Part shown: positions 7,316 to 15,329 of the stretch, piece by piece
How positions within the stretch are numbered: position 1 is the stretch's first letter
Layout: every line of letters begins with the position of its first letter
Origin: G020354785 sp965602045
Lineage (GTDB): Bacteria; Bacteroidota; Bacteroidia; Bacteroidales; UBA10428
NCBI GenBank assembly: GCA_965602045.1
Contig: CBFCXR010000018.1
Span: 1-26,872, forward strand
Direction of reading: 5' to 3'
DNA: 26,872 nucleotides
Program-made: the position numbers and the translations under genes
The notes under the pieces: generated by a model
Seen by the model: the letters and a program-made list of their open reading frames with translations, nothing else
Databases searched by the model: none
Told to the model about the DNA's origin: nothing

Positions 7316-9688
7316 ATGAATAAAATAAAGATTAAAAAAGAAAGCTTCAATAAAATTTTCTGGGTTATTTATGCATTACCGTTTTTATTAATGATAATTA
7401 TTTTCGTTTTTGTTGCAAAAGGGAAACTTGGATATATGCCCGACTTCGAAGAATTGGAAAATCCCAGTATTAATTTAGCTACACAGGTTATTGGTGAGGA
7501 TGGGCTATTGTTAGGATCGTTCTATTATAAGAATCAAAACCGAACATTTGTTGAGTATGATGATTTTCCACAACATTTAATAAATGCCTTACTTGCTACT
7601 GAAGATATAAGGTTTTACAGACATTCAGGAATTGATGCAAGGGGATTGGCCAGGGTTCTCTTCAGGACTATATTGGGCGGCCATAGAAGAAGCGGAGGGG
7701 GCAGTACAATTACTCAGCAATTGGCGAAAAACCTTTTCCCGCGTGATACTCTGGGGTCTGTATCCGGTATTAAAAAGTCAGTAGCGCTTGTAATCACAAA
7801 ATTAAGGGAATGGGTAACTGCTGTTAAGCTTGAAAGGTCATATACAAAGCAGGAAATTATTACTATGTACTTTAATCAGGTTGATTTTTTGCATAGAGCC
7901 GTAGGTATACAATCTGCAGCAAAAGTATATTTTAATACAAGTCCTGATTCACTTAAGATCGAAGAAGCAGCAACGCTTGTAGGCATGGCAAAAAATCCTG
8001 TTATATATAATCCGTTAAGGGATAAATACAAAGAAAGAGCATTAAGCAGGAGAAATATTGTTCTTTCACAGATGCATAAATACGGATATCTGGCTAAGCA
8101 TGAATATGATTCATTGAAAATGCTTCCAATAGTAACAAATTTTCAAAAGATTTCACATAATATGGGATTGGCAACCTATTTTAGAGAATTCATACGAAGG
8201 ACATTTACAGCTAAGAAACCGGTCAGGAAAGAATACTATTTATATAGCAGGTTTCAGGAGGATTCGGCCAAGTGGGAAAAGGATCCTCTATTTGGATGGT
8301 GCAATAAAAATAAAAAGCCTGATAATATACCTTATGATTTATATACCGACGGATTAAAAATTTATACAACGATTAATTCCAAAATGCAGCTATATGCTGA
8401 AGAAGCTATTAAGGAGTATTTGGGAGGGTATTTGCAGGTTGAATTCTTTAAAGAGAAGAAGGGGAGGAAAGATGCTCCGTTCTCTGAAGATCTTATTCCT
8501 GAGCAAATTAATGATATTCTCTGGCGGGCAATAGCTAATTCCGATAGAGGCAAAAAGCTAAGGGCACAGGGTATTTCAAGAGATTCAATTTACAGGGTCT
8601 TTAATATACCCGCAGAAATGGCAGTCTTTAGCTGGAAAGGTGATATTGATACAGTAATGACACCTCTTGATTCAATACTTTACTATAAACATTTTCTTCA
8701 AACAGGATTACTGTCAATGGATCCTGTTACCGGTTATGTTAAGGCTTATATCGGGGGACTGGATTTCAGTTATTTTCAATATGATCATGTTACACAGGCG
8801 AAAAGACAAGCCGGATCAACATTCAAGACTTTTTTATATATTTTGGCAATGCAGGAAGGTTTTTCACCGTGCGAGAAAGTTATGAATTCAACCCAGGTCT
8901 TTTATGATAAGATCCATGATACAGTATGGATTCCCCAAAGTCATAGCAAGCCTAAGGATCTAAACCAGATGAAAACTCTAAAATGGGGGCTGGCACTATC
9001 GGAGAATAATATCTCTGCCTGGCTGGTAAAAAGATTTAAACCTCAGCCAATTGCAAATATTGCATATAAAATGGGAATAAAAAGCTATATTGATCCTGTA
9101 CCTCCTATGATCTATGGAACTTCTGATATGGCAGTTGAGGAAATGGTAGCAGCATATGCTACTTTTGCCAATAAAGGAATTCATTCTACGCCTTTGTATG
9201 TAAAGAGAATTGAAGATAAAAATGGTAATCTCCTGGCAACGTTTCAACCGGAATTAACTGAATCAATAAGCGAGAAGACGGCATTTCTGATGCTTAATTT
9301 GATGGAGGGGGTAATAAATTTTGGGACAGGTGCAAGATTGAGATACAGGTATAATTTCACATCTCAGATTGCAGGCAAAACCGGTACTACTCAGAATCAT
9401 TCTGACGGGTGGTTTATTGGAATTGTTCCCAGACTTATAACGGGAATATGGGTTGGAGCTGAAGACAGATCTGTTCACTTCGATGAATTGTATATGGGCT
9501 CGGGTACAAATATGGCATTGCCTGTATGGGCCCTTTACATGCAGAAAGTATATGCTGACTCAACTCTTGGAATAACAGAGGAAGAAGTTTTTGAAGAACC
9601 TGTGGATTTTGATATTGTTTTGGATTGTAATAAATATGAGTTTGAAGATTATGAAATGTTTGATTTTAATGAAAGTGAATTTTATTAA
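7316..9688 (+). CDS. mrcA: Class A penicillin-binding protein 1A (transglycosylase/transpeptidase)
   Basis: 790 residues. It polymerises lipid II into glycan strands and cross-links them in the periplasm, anchored in the inner membrane. A basic cytoplasmic leader is followed by a single membrane helix (about 14-34). The GT51 domain follows: Glu96 in TEDIRFYRHSGID, GGSTITQQLAKNLF (near 128-141), and KLREWVTAVKLERSYTKQEI (near 162-181). The transpeptidase domain has Ser501-x-x-Lys504 (AGSTFK), Ser562-Glu-Asn564, and Lys688-Thr-Gly (AGKTGTT). The last 38 residues are strongly acidic, with 15 Asp or Glu. The gene diverges from topA, and its stop codon is only 3 bp from the stop of the opposing radA. 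I saw no clear consensus promoter in the 107-bp divergent region for this strand. Confidence 0.96.
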   Translation: MNKIKIKKESFNKIFWVIYALPFLLMIIIFVFVAKGKLGYMPDFEELENPSINLATQVIGEDGLLLGSFYYKNQNRTFVEYDDFPQHLINALLATEDIRFYRHSGIDARGLARVLFRTILGGHRRSGGGSTITQQLAKNLFPRDTLGSVSGIKKSVALVITKLREWVTAVKLERSYTKQEIITMYFNQVDFLHRAVGIQSAAKVYFNTSPDSLKIEEAATLVGMAKNPVIYNPLRDKYKERALSRRNIVLSQMHKYGYLAKHEYDSLKMLPIVTNFQKISHNMGLATYFREFIRRTFTAKKPVRKEYYLYSRFQEDSAKWEKDPLFGWCNKNKKPDNIPYDLYTDGLKIYTTINSKMQLYAEEAIKEYLGGYLQVEFFKEKKGRKDAPFSEDLIPEQINDILWRAIANSDRGKKLRAQGISRDSIYRVFNIPAEMAVFSWKGDIDTVMTPLDSILYYKHFLQTGLLSMDPVTGYVKAYIGGLDFSYFQYDHVTQAKRQAGSTFKTFLYILAMQEGFSPCEKVMNSTQVFYDKIHDTVWIPQSHSKPKDLNQMKTLKWGLALSENNISAWLVKRFKPQPIANIAYKMGIKSYIDPVPPMIYGTSDMAVEEMVAAYATFANKGIHSTPLYVKRIEDKNGNLLATFQPELTESISEKTAFLMLNLMEGVINFGTGARLRYRYNFTSQIAGKTGTTQNHSDGWFIGIVPRLITGIWVGAEDRSVHFDELYMGSGTNMALPVWALYMQKVYADSTLGITEEEVFEEPVDFDIVLDCNKYEFEDYEMFDFNESEFY

Positions 9689-9691
9689 TAT

Positions 9692-11044
9692 TTACTTAAA
9701 TAAGTATTTTATAGCATCTTCAACCTTTTTTACATTTGCAATTTCTATTTTACTTTTTATTGACTTCCTGTTATGGTTTGAAATAAGAATTTTCTGGAAT
9801 CCTTGTTTCTCTGCTTCTTTTATTCTTTGTTCTATCCGGTTTACCGGCCTGATTTCTCCTGATAATCCAACTTCTCCGGAAAAGCAGATTTTTTTATTAA
9901 TTGCCTTATCAAAACTTGAGGATAATATTGCACATATTACGGAAAGATCTATTGCCGGATCAGTTACTTTTATACCTCCTGCAATATTTAAAAAAACATC
10001 TTTAGCAGCAAGCCTGAATCCTGCTTTTTTTTCTAATACTGCCAATAACATATTTAATCTTCTAATGTCAAATCCTGTTGTACTGCGCTGTGGTGTCCCA
10101 TAAACAGCTGAGCTTACCAGTGCCTGAACTTCTATTAAAAAGGGCCGTATTCCATCTATTGTAGATGCAATGGCAACACCACTAATATCTTCTGTATTTT
10201 CTGAAATTAATATTTGAGATGGATTACTTATTTCTTTCAATCCGGAGTTTTCCATTTCAAAAATACCTAACTCTGATGTAGCGCCAAATCGATTTTTTAC
10301 TACCCGCAATATTCTGTAAACATAATTGTGATCTCCTTCAAATAATAATACTGTATCAACAATATGCTCCAGAACCTTGGGCCCTGCCAGACTGCCATCT
10401 TTTGTTATATGCCCGATTAAAATAATGGGAATAGAGGTCTCTTTTGAAATTTTTAATAATCTGGAAGTACATTCTCTTACCTGAGAAACACTTCCGGGTG
10501 ATGATTCTATATCTTCGGTTTGCAATGTTTGTACAGAATCAATAATAATTAAGTCAGGATTAATATTCTGAATTTGAATAAATATATTTTCTATTTGTAT
10601 TTCAGTTAGAATAAAACAATTATCGTTTGAAAGGCCTAATCTGTCAGCTCGTAATTTTATCTGTTGTATACTTTCTTCACCTGAGATATATAATATTTTG
10701 GATTCAGTTAAAGTTAAAGCAATTTGCAGAGCCAGAGTTGATTTACCAATACCTGGCTCTCCTCCCAGCAATATAAGTGACCCTGGGACCAATCCTCCGC
10801 CCAGAATTCTGTTAAGTTCAATACTTTTTGTATTTATTCTTTTATCTCTGGTTGAAGTTATTTTTGAAATTGAGACAGGTTTTGAGCTGGATTCTGAGAT
10901 TTTAAAATTAGAGGACTTAACTTTTTTCTGTATTATCTCTTCAACATAGGTGTTCCACTGTCCGCAAGATGGACATTTACCAATCCATTTAGTAGCGTCA
11001 TTACCACAATTCTGACAAATATATATGGTTTTGGATTTTGACAT
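9692..11044 (-). CDS. radA: DNA repair protein RadA
   Basis: 450 residues. It is a RecA-like ATPase that drives branch migration of recombination intermediates and aids repair. A C4 zinc finger lies at the N-terminus (Cys10, Cys13, Cys24, Cys27). The ATPase core has Walker A GGEPGIGKST (94-103), the hydrophobic Walker B region PDLIIIDSVQT (164-174) and the RadA-specific KNRFG motif (250-254). The C-terminal Lon-protease-like domain (from about 300; LAAKDVFLNIAGG, ICFSGEVGLSGEIRPV) ends in a basic tail. Length and motif order are normal. It lies 42 bp behind the hldE-type gene on the same strand and converges with the PBP gene without room for a terminator between the stops. Confidence 0.97.
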   Translation of the reverse strand: MSKSKTIYICQNCGNDATKWIGKCPSCGQWNTYVEEIIQKKVKSSNFKISESSSKPVSISKITSTRDKRINTKSIELNRILGGGLVPGSLILLGGEPGIGKSTLALQIALTLTESKILYISGEESIQQIKLRADRLGLSNDNCFILTEIQIENIFIQIQNINPDLIIIDSVQTLQTEDIESSPGSVSQVRECTSRLLKISKETSIPIILIGHITKDGSLAGPKVLEHIVDTVLLFEGDHNYVYRILRVVKNRFGATSELGIFEMENSGLKEISNPSQILISENTEDISGVAIASTIDGIRPFLIEVQALVSSAVYGTPQRSTTGFDIRRLNMLLAVLEKKAGFRLAAKDVFLNIAGGIKVTDPAIDLSVICAILSSSFDKAINKKICFSGEVGLSGEIRPVNRIEQRIKEAEKQGFQKILISNHNRKSIKSKIEIANVKKVEDAIKYLFK

Positions 11045-11086
11045 AATACTGCAAATTCAAAATTCTGCAAGATAGAAAGGCAATAT

Positions 11087-11584
11087 TTATTTTTTATTTA
11101 AGAAAACTTTATTGATAATCTCACTGGAAGAATAACCTTCAACATAGTCTATAGCGATCACTTCTCCTCCTTTAGCTTTTACTATATCGTAACCCACTAT
11201 TTCTTCAGGTTTATAATCACTTCCCTTAACAAGCACATCCGGTTGAATAAGCTTAATAAGTTTATAAGGTGTTTTCTCATCAAACAGTATTACAGCATTA
11301 ACAAAATATAATGATGCAAGTACCAGTGCACGTGAATATTCATCCTGGTATGGCCTTCCGTGATCCTTTATGTCTTTTACAGATTTATCGGTATTTAGTC
11401 CGATGATAAAAACCTCCCCATAATCTGCAGCTTTTGATAAATATTCAATATGCCCCCTGTGAATAATATCAAAGCATCCATTAGTAAAAACAATTTTCAT
11501 TCTTTTAAATCTCCATAATGCCAGCGAGAAATGAATACTCTTGGTATCAATTATCTTGGATTTAATTAATTCCAGTTTGTCCAT
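11087..11584 (-). CDS. rfaE2: D-glycero-beta-D-manno-heptose 1-phosphate adenylyltransferase-like nucleotidyltransferase
   Basis: 165 residues, matching the stand-alone form of the C-terminal (RfaE2) half of HldE. The cytidylyltransferase-fold signature is clear: KIVFTNGCFDIIHRGHIEYL with the HxGH motif at 42-45, DERTPY-like FDEKTPYKLI, PDVLVKGSDYKPEEIVG, and a C-terminal GYSSSEII that stands in for the usual phosphate-binding S-S-S/T segment. The family activates heptose phosphate to ADP-heptose for LPS core synthesis. The kinase half (RfaE1) and the other heptose genes are not in this window, so the substrate is inferred. About 28 residues precede the core motif; the internal Met29 is an alternative start. 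It lies between panD (104 bp away) and radA (42 bp) on the same strand. Confidence 0.88.
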   Translation of the reverse strand: MDKLELIKSKIIDTKSIHFSLALWRFKRMKIVFTNGCFDIIHRGHIEYLSKAADYGEVFIIGLNTDKSVKDIKDHGRPYQDEYSRALVLASLYFVNAVILFDEKTPYKLIKLIQPDVLVKGSDYKPEEIVGYDIVKAKGGEVIAIDYVEGYSSSEIINKVFLNKK

Positions 11585-11688
11585 AAATGAATTTACGTTT
11601 ATGCAATTTTACAAAAGATAAATATAGGAAACTATAAACTAGAAATGAAAATTTATTAATATAAATGAGGATAATATAAGGTGAGGAA

Positions 11689-12042
11689 TTACTTTAAGAG
11701 TTTATTTGTTTTAGTATCCGGAAAGATTAATGCAGGCTTAAAATTTTTTGCTTTCTCAAAATCTATTGTAGCATATGAAATTATAATTATTATATCACCA
11801 ACATTTATTCTCCTTGCTGCAGGGCCATTTATACATATCTCTCCTGAACCTCTCTTTCCTATCATTACATATGTATCAAGCCGTTCACCATTGTTGATAT
11901 CTAGCACCTGAACTTTTTCAAATTCAATTAGATTTGCAGCATCTATCAAATCTTCATCAATAGTTATACTGCCAATATAATTCAAATCCGATTCGGTAAC
12001 AGTAACTCTGTGGATTTTAGATTTTACTATTTCAATATTCAT
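11689..12042 (-). CDS. panD: Aspartate 1-decarboxylase (proenzyme)
   Basis: 117 residues. It converts L-aspartate to beta-alanine for pantothenate synthesis in the cytoplasm. The self-processing site is Gly24-Ser25 in YIGSITID, where cleavage creates the pyruvoyl group on Ser25. The conserved Thr57-Tyr58 of the ERLDTYV motif and the NGPAARRINVGDIIIIISY segment are present, and the length is standard. The stop codon of panC lies 12 bp upstream of its ATG, so panC and panD almost certainly form one transcription unit supplying the two substrates joined by PanC. Confidence 0.97.
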   Translation of the reverse strand: MNIEIVKSKIHRVTVTESDLNYIGSITIDEDLIDAANLIEFEKVQVLDINNGERLDTYVMIGKRGSGEICINGPAARRINVGDIIIIISYATIDFEKAKNFKPALIFPDTKTNKLLK

Positions 12043-12054
12043 AATACTTCAAAG

Positions 12055-12903
12055 TTATAAATTAAAATGTATATTATCTATTAATCTAACTTTACCTATC
12101 CGCACAGCAATACAACCTATCTTGCCTGATTTGTTATCCCAGTTTTCTGCAGGATGAAGATCTATTTCGTCTACTATTTCGAAATATTCTACCTCAGTAA
12201 AAGGAATTTTATTCAAAGTAGTAATAACTTGTTCTTTGATGTTATCAATATCATTTTCCGCGGCATTTATGTTTGCCTGACATAAAGTATGATATATCTG
12301 TGCTGCATGCTTTCGTTGTTCGGGAGATAATAAACTATTTCTTGAACTCATTGCCAAACCGTCACTTTCTCTAACTGTTGGACAGGAAATGATTTGAATC
12401 GCAAATTTTAAATCTTTTGTAAGTTTTTTAATAATAGCAAGTTGCTGAAAGTCTTTTAATCCAAAATAAGCTTTATGCGGAGAAATAACTTCAAATAATC
12501 TGACTATTATTTTAGCAACTCCATCAAAATGCCCGGGCCGGTATTTACCTTCCATTATTTTATCCAGGTTACCAAAGTTAAATTTTCTATTATCTGGTTC
12601 AGGGTACATCTCATTGACAGAAGGAGTAAATATAATATCACATTTGCTTTCTCTTAGAAGCCTTAAATCAGAATCCAGGCTCCTTGGATAATTCTCTAAA
12701 TCTTTTTTATCATTGAACTGTGCAGGATTAATGAAAATACTAACTACAGTTTTATCATTCTTATTTGCTGAACATTCTATTAAAGACAGATGTCCTTTAT
12801 GAAGCGTTCCCATAGTGGGTACAAACCCAATAGAATTTCTTTCAGATTTTAATGATTCAATTTTTTTGCTTATTTCCTTTTTGGTTTTAAATATTTCCAT
12901 CAT
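12055..12903 (-). CDS. panC: Pantothenate synthetase (pantoate-beta-alanine ligase)
   Basis: 282 residues; two ATG codons are adjacent, so the protein may be one residue shorter. It joins pantoate and beta-alanine with ATP. The nucleotidyltransferase signature is FVPTMGTLHKGH (HxGH at 35-38). Further signatures are NPAQFNDKKDLENYPR (about 59-74), the KAYFGLKDFQQL pantoate/ATP-binding stretch (near 148) and the KMSKS-like segment GLAMSSRNSLLS (near 187). All family residues I can recognise are in place. It is the first gene of the panC-panD pair, and its start lies 26 bp from a -7-like element. It diverges from the glycogen-synthase-like gene. Confidence 0.97.
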   Translation of the reverse strand: MMEIFKTKKEISKKIESLKSERNSIGFVPTMGTLHKGHLSLIECSANKNDKTVVSIFINPAQFNDKKDLENYPRSLDSDLRLLRESKCDIIFTPSVNEMYPEPDNRKFNFGNLDKIMEGKYRPGHFDGVAKIIVRLFEVISPHKAYFGLKDFQQLAIIKKLTKDLKFAIQIISCPTVRESDGLAMSSRNSLLSPEQRKHAAQIYHTLCQANINAAENDIDNIKEQVITTLNKIPFTEVEYFEIVDEIDLHPAENWDNKSGKIGCIAVRIGKVRLIDNIHFNL

Positions 12904-12928
12904 TAGCCTGAAATTTTTTTTTCAAGAT

Positions 12929-12936
12929 CAAACATA
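12929..12936 (-). promoter_or_regulatory. -7 element upstream of panC
   Basis: The minus strand reads TATGTTTG, a perfect fit to the Bacteroidota -7 consensus TAnnTTTG, ending 25 bp before the panC ATG. No TTTG is found at the expected 19-21 bp upstream, so only half of the promoter is recognisable. Confidence 0.45.
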
Positions 12937-13004
12937 CATCTATTTTAATAAAAAAGTTATTTGAAAAACATTTTAAAGTAAAATTTACGAAAATAATTTA
13001 TGTT

Positions 13005-13027
13005 AACAATTATTCAATAAAATTGTT
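13005..13027. promoter_or_regulatory. Inverted repeat in the panC / GT5-like divergent region
   Basis: AACAATT, 9-base spacer, AATTGTT: perfect 7-bp arms in the 215-bp region between the two divergent genes, about 92 bp before the plus-strand start. No T-run follows. It could be an operator, but the AT-rich context makes chance occurrence quite possible. Confidence 0.25.
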
Positions 13028-13079
13028 GGTATTAAAAACTGTAATAGTGGTGGAATTATAAAATGTTAATATTTTTTAG

Positions 13080-13087
13080 TAATTTTG
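13080..13087 (+). promoter_or_regulatory. -7 element upstream of the GT5-like gene
   Basis: TAATTTTG matches the Bacteroidota TAnnTTTG -7 consensus and ends 31 bp before the ATG. A TTTG at the -33 position is not present. It would drive the three-gene unit ending with glmS. Confidence 0.4.
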
Positions 13088-13118
13088 TAAACTATTCTGA
13101 AAAATTATTCAAGTATTT

Positions 13119-13940
13119 ATGGAAAATTCAAGAGTGTTGTTTATCTCACAAGAAATTACTCCTTATTTACCCGAATCTGAAATGTCTGTTATTACCAGGA
13201 ATTTACCTCAAGGGGTGCAGGAAAGAGGAAGAGAGATACGTACATTTATGCCAAAATACGGTTGCATAAATGAGAGAAGAAACCAGCTTCATGAGGTTAT
13301 CAGGCTTTCGGGCATGAATATTATAATAGATGATACCGACCATCCGTTAATTATTAAGGTTGCTTCAATTCAAACAGCCAGGATGCAGGTATATTTTATT
13401 GATAATGAGGATTATTTTCAGAGGAAGCATGTGCTGCAAGATGAAAAGGGAAAGTTCTTCGAAGATAATGATGAAAGGGCTATCTTTTTTGCTCGGGGTG
13501 TTATCGAAACTGTAAAAAAATTGCAATGGGCACCTGATATTATTCATTGTCATGGCTGGTTTACTAGTTTAATTCCTTTATATATAAAAAAGGCTTTTTA
13601 TGATAATCCGTTGTTCCTGGATTCAAAAATTATTATGTCATTATATAATGATGAATTTGACAAGGCATTAAGCAAATCATTAAAAGACAAATTAAATACT
13701 GAAGGAATTGTAGGTGAGGAATTAAATATTATTAAAGAGCCGGATTATACAAATTTATGTAGGCTTGCCGTAGATATGTCAGATGCAGTTATTATTGGAA
13801 GCGATCGAATAAATAGCGATATCCAAAAATATGTTGAAATTACAGGTAAACCGATATTACCTTATTCTGAAGAAGGGAACTACATTGATATTTATTCGGA
13901 TTTTTATGACAAAATTTTAACCAAAACCGTTGATGCTTAG
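13119..13940 (+). CDS. Glycogen-synthase-like protein, GT5 N-terminal domain only
   Basis: 273 residues, about half the usual glycogen synthase length (roughly 470-500). It corresponds to the N-terminal Rossmann half of GT5 starch/glycogen synthases: RVLFISQEITPYLPES at the start, ITRNLPQGVQERGREIRTFMPKYG (25-48), the VYFIDNEDYFQR segment (91-102) and DIIHCHGWFTSLIPLYIK (140-157). The ADP-glucose-binding KxGGL motif that normally follows the first strand is absent (LPESEMS at 17-23), and the whole C-terminal GT1-like domain with the catalytic EXXXXXXXE region is missing. No remnant follows: the next gene overlaps it in another frame. I recall the same short form next to panC and glmS in other Bacteroidota, so it is probably a conserved pseudoenzyme or binding protein rather than a local truncation. 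Start at ATG 13119. Confidence 0.85.
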   Translation: MENSRVLFISQEITPYLPESEMSVITRNLPQGVQERGREIRTFMPKYGCINERRNQLHEVIRLSGMNIIIDDTDHPLIIKVASIQTARMQVYFIDNEDYFQRKHVLQDEKGKFFEDNDERAIFFARGVIETVKKLQWAPDIIHCHGWFTSLIPLYIKKAFYDNPLFLDSKIIMSLYNDEFDKALSKSLKDKLNTEGIVGEELNIIKEPDYTNLCRLAVDMSDAVIIGSDRINSDIQKYVEITGKPILPYSEEGNYIDIYSDFYDKILTKTVDA

Positions 13941-15315
13941 GTTTTCTCACTCTGTATTCAAAATCAGATATTTCCTGACATTGATAAGAAAAAATTTAAC
14001 TTTTCTTGTGTTGATGATTTTGGTTGTCGCGTGTAAAGAGGATCCCAGCATAATTGGATTAGAGCTTCTAAAAGATTCTGAGATATTAAACATTGGCACT
14101 ATTGATACAATATCAATAGAAGCTTTCACTGTTGAGCCTGAACATCTTGTTACAGGTGGTCAGCTGGCAATATCACCATTAGGTAGTTATGTTGATTCAA
14201 TCTATGGTAAACTTAAGGCTGAATTTTTAGCACAATATGCATTTAGTAATTATGTGGAATTTGATAATAATCCGATATCCGATTCACTTATTATAGAACT
14301 ATTTTGTAAGGGCAATTATGGAAATTCTGAATTCAAATCAAAAATTAATGTTTATGAACTGACTTCAGATTTGGTTGATTCGATTGATTATTATTCAGAT
14401 TTTGATCCTGCCGGTATGTATAACGCAAATAAAATTAATATATCAGAAGCAACTATAAAAAAGCTGAATATTAATACAGCTAATAATGATTCATTACTGA
14501 TCCGAATTAAATTAAGTAATGATTATGCACAGCAGCTAATAAATCCTGCAGCTGAAGATGACAGTTTATTCTATTCTGCTGATACTATATTCAGATCATA
14601 TATTAAGGGGCTTTATTTTTCGGTGGATCAGGTTGAGGAAGATGGATTAATTGTATACGCGGCTCCTTCAAATGTGCTATCGCGAATAGTTTTATATTAC
14701 CATAATGATGAGGATACGCTGGAATATGAGTATTATTTTTACGGTTCATATACCAGTGTAAACAGTTATAATTTCAATAATCATAATGAGGCGGAAATAC
14801 CATATTTGAATGATGAGATTTTTCAGGATACAGCTATATATCTTCAATCATTGGGGGGTACTGCAGCTAATATAAAATTTCCTTATTTATCTGAATTAAT
14901 TGATGATTTAGGCAGGGTGTCTGTGCACAAAGCTGAACTAATTATCCCTGTGATTACCGATAGTATTGAACAGCAGGTTTATGATATTCCACAACAGTTA
15001 GGTTTAAGGTTGCTGAACGTTGACGGAGAAGAAAGTCTATTACCTGATGATCCTTACATATTCAGATATTCAGGCTATTTTGGTGGCACATATGACAGTC
15101 AGATTAAAGCATATAAATTTAATATTAGCAATTATTTTCAGGATCTGTTTTTGGGCGGTGAGTATTATGACTTAAGGTTATTTGTAGGGAGTTTCAATGA
15201 AACAAATCTTTCGTTGTCGTACAATATTTCAGAAGCTAACAGAGTTGTACTGGCAAGTGGAAATAATACTACTGCAAAAATAAGCTTAAATATTTTTTAT
15301 ACTAGAATACCATAA
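13933..15315 (+). CDS. DUF4270 domain lipoprotein
   Basis: 460 residues from the ATG at 13933, which overlaps the end of the preceding gene by 8 bp; the in-frame TTG just before it (13930) is less likely. The N-terminus is basic (IRK at 18-20) with a hydrophobic core and lipobox VVAC at Cys34, predicting lipidation and export. The mature protein is rich in Asp, Ser, Tyr and Asn and looks beta-strand-rich. The opening KEDPSIIGLELLKDSEI and the GSYVDSIYGKLKAEFLAQY stretch are typical of the DUF4270 family of Bacteroidota. Its function is unknown. The overlap suggests translational coupling to the GT5-like gene, and glmS follows after 14 bp, so the three are probably one operon. A surface or periplasmic role related to glycan is inference. 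Confidence 0.88.
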   Translation: MLRFSHSVFKIRYFLTLIRKNLTFLVLMILVVACKEDPSIIGLELLKDSEILNIGTIDTISIEAFTVEPEHLVTGGQLAISPLGSYVDSIYGKLKAEFLAQYAFSNYVEFDNNPISDSLIIELFCKGNYGNSEFKSKINVYELTSDLVDSIDYYSDFDPAGMYNANKINISEATIKKLNINTANNDSLLIRIKLSNDYAQQLINPAAEDDSLFYSADTIFRSYIKGLYFSVDQVEEDGLIVYAAPSNVLSRIVLYYHNDEDTLEYEYYFYGSYTSVNSYNFNNHNEAEIPYLNDEIFQDTAIYLQSLGGTAANIKFPYLSELIDDLGRVSVHKAELIIPVITDSIEQQVYDIPQQLGLRLLNVDGEESLLPDDPYIFRYSGYFGGTYDSQIKAYKFNISNYFQDLFLGGEYYDLRLFVGSFNETNLSLSYNISEANRVVLASGNNTTAKISLNIFYTRIP

Positions 15316-15329
15316 AATAATTTACTAAA

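Noticed and set aside
9692..9706. Hairpin TACTT-AAAT-AAGTA as terminator for the PBP gene
   Set aside because: Five AT-dominated pairs inside the radA coding end are too weak to call.
9591..10103. 170-codon open frame on the plus strand
   Set aside because: It overlaps the PBP end and lies antisense to radA, whose motifs are unmistakable. The translation is low-complexity hydrophobic sequence without a recognisable family.
13063..13269. 68-codon open frame overlapping the start of the GT5-like gene
   Set aside because: It is a shifted frame of the GT5-like gene, with no family resemblance; the other frame has conserved motifs throughout.
13941..15315. Frameshifted C-terminal half of glycogen synthase behind the GT5-like gene
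   Set aside because: The downstream frame encodes a lipoprotein signal and a DUF4270 protein, not a GT1-like domain, so the short GT5-like gene is not a recent frameshift.
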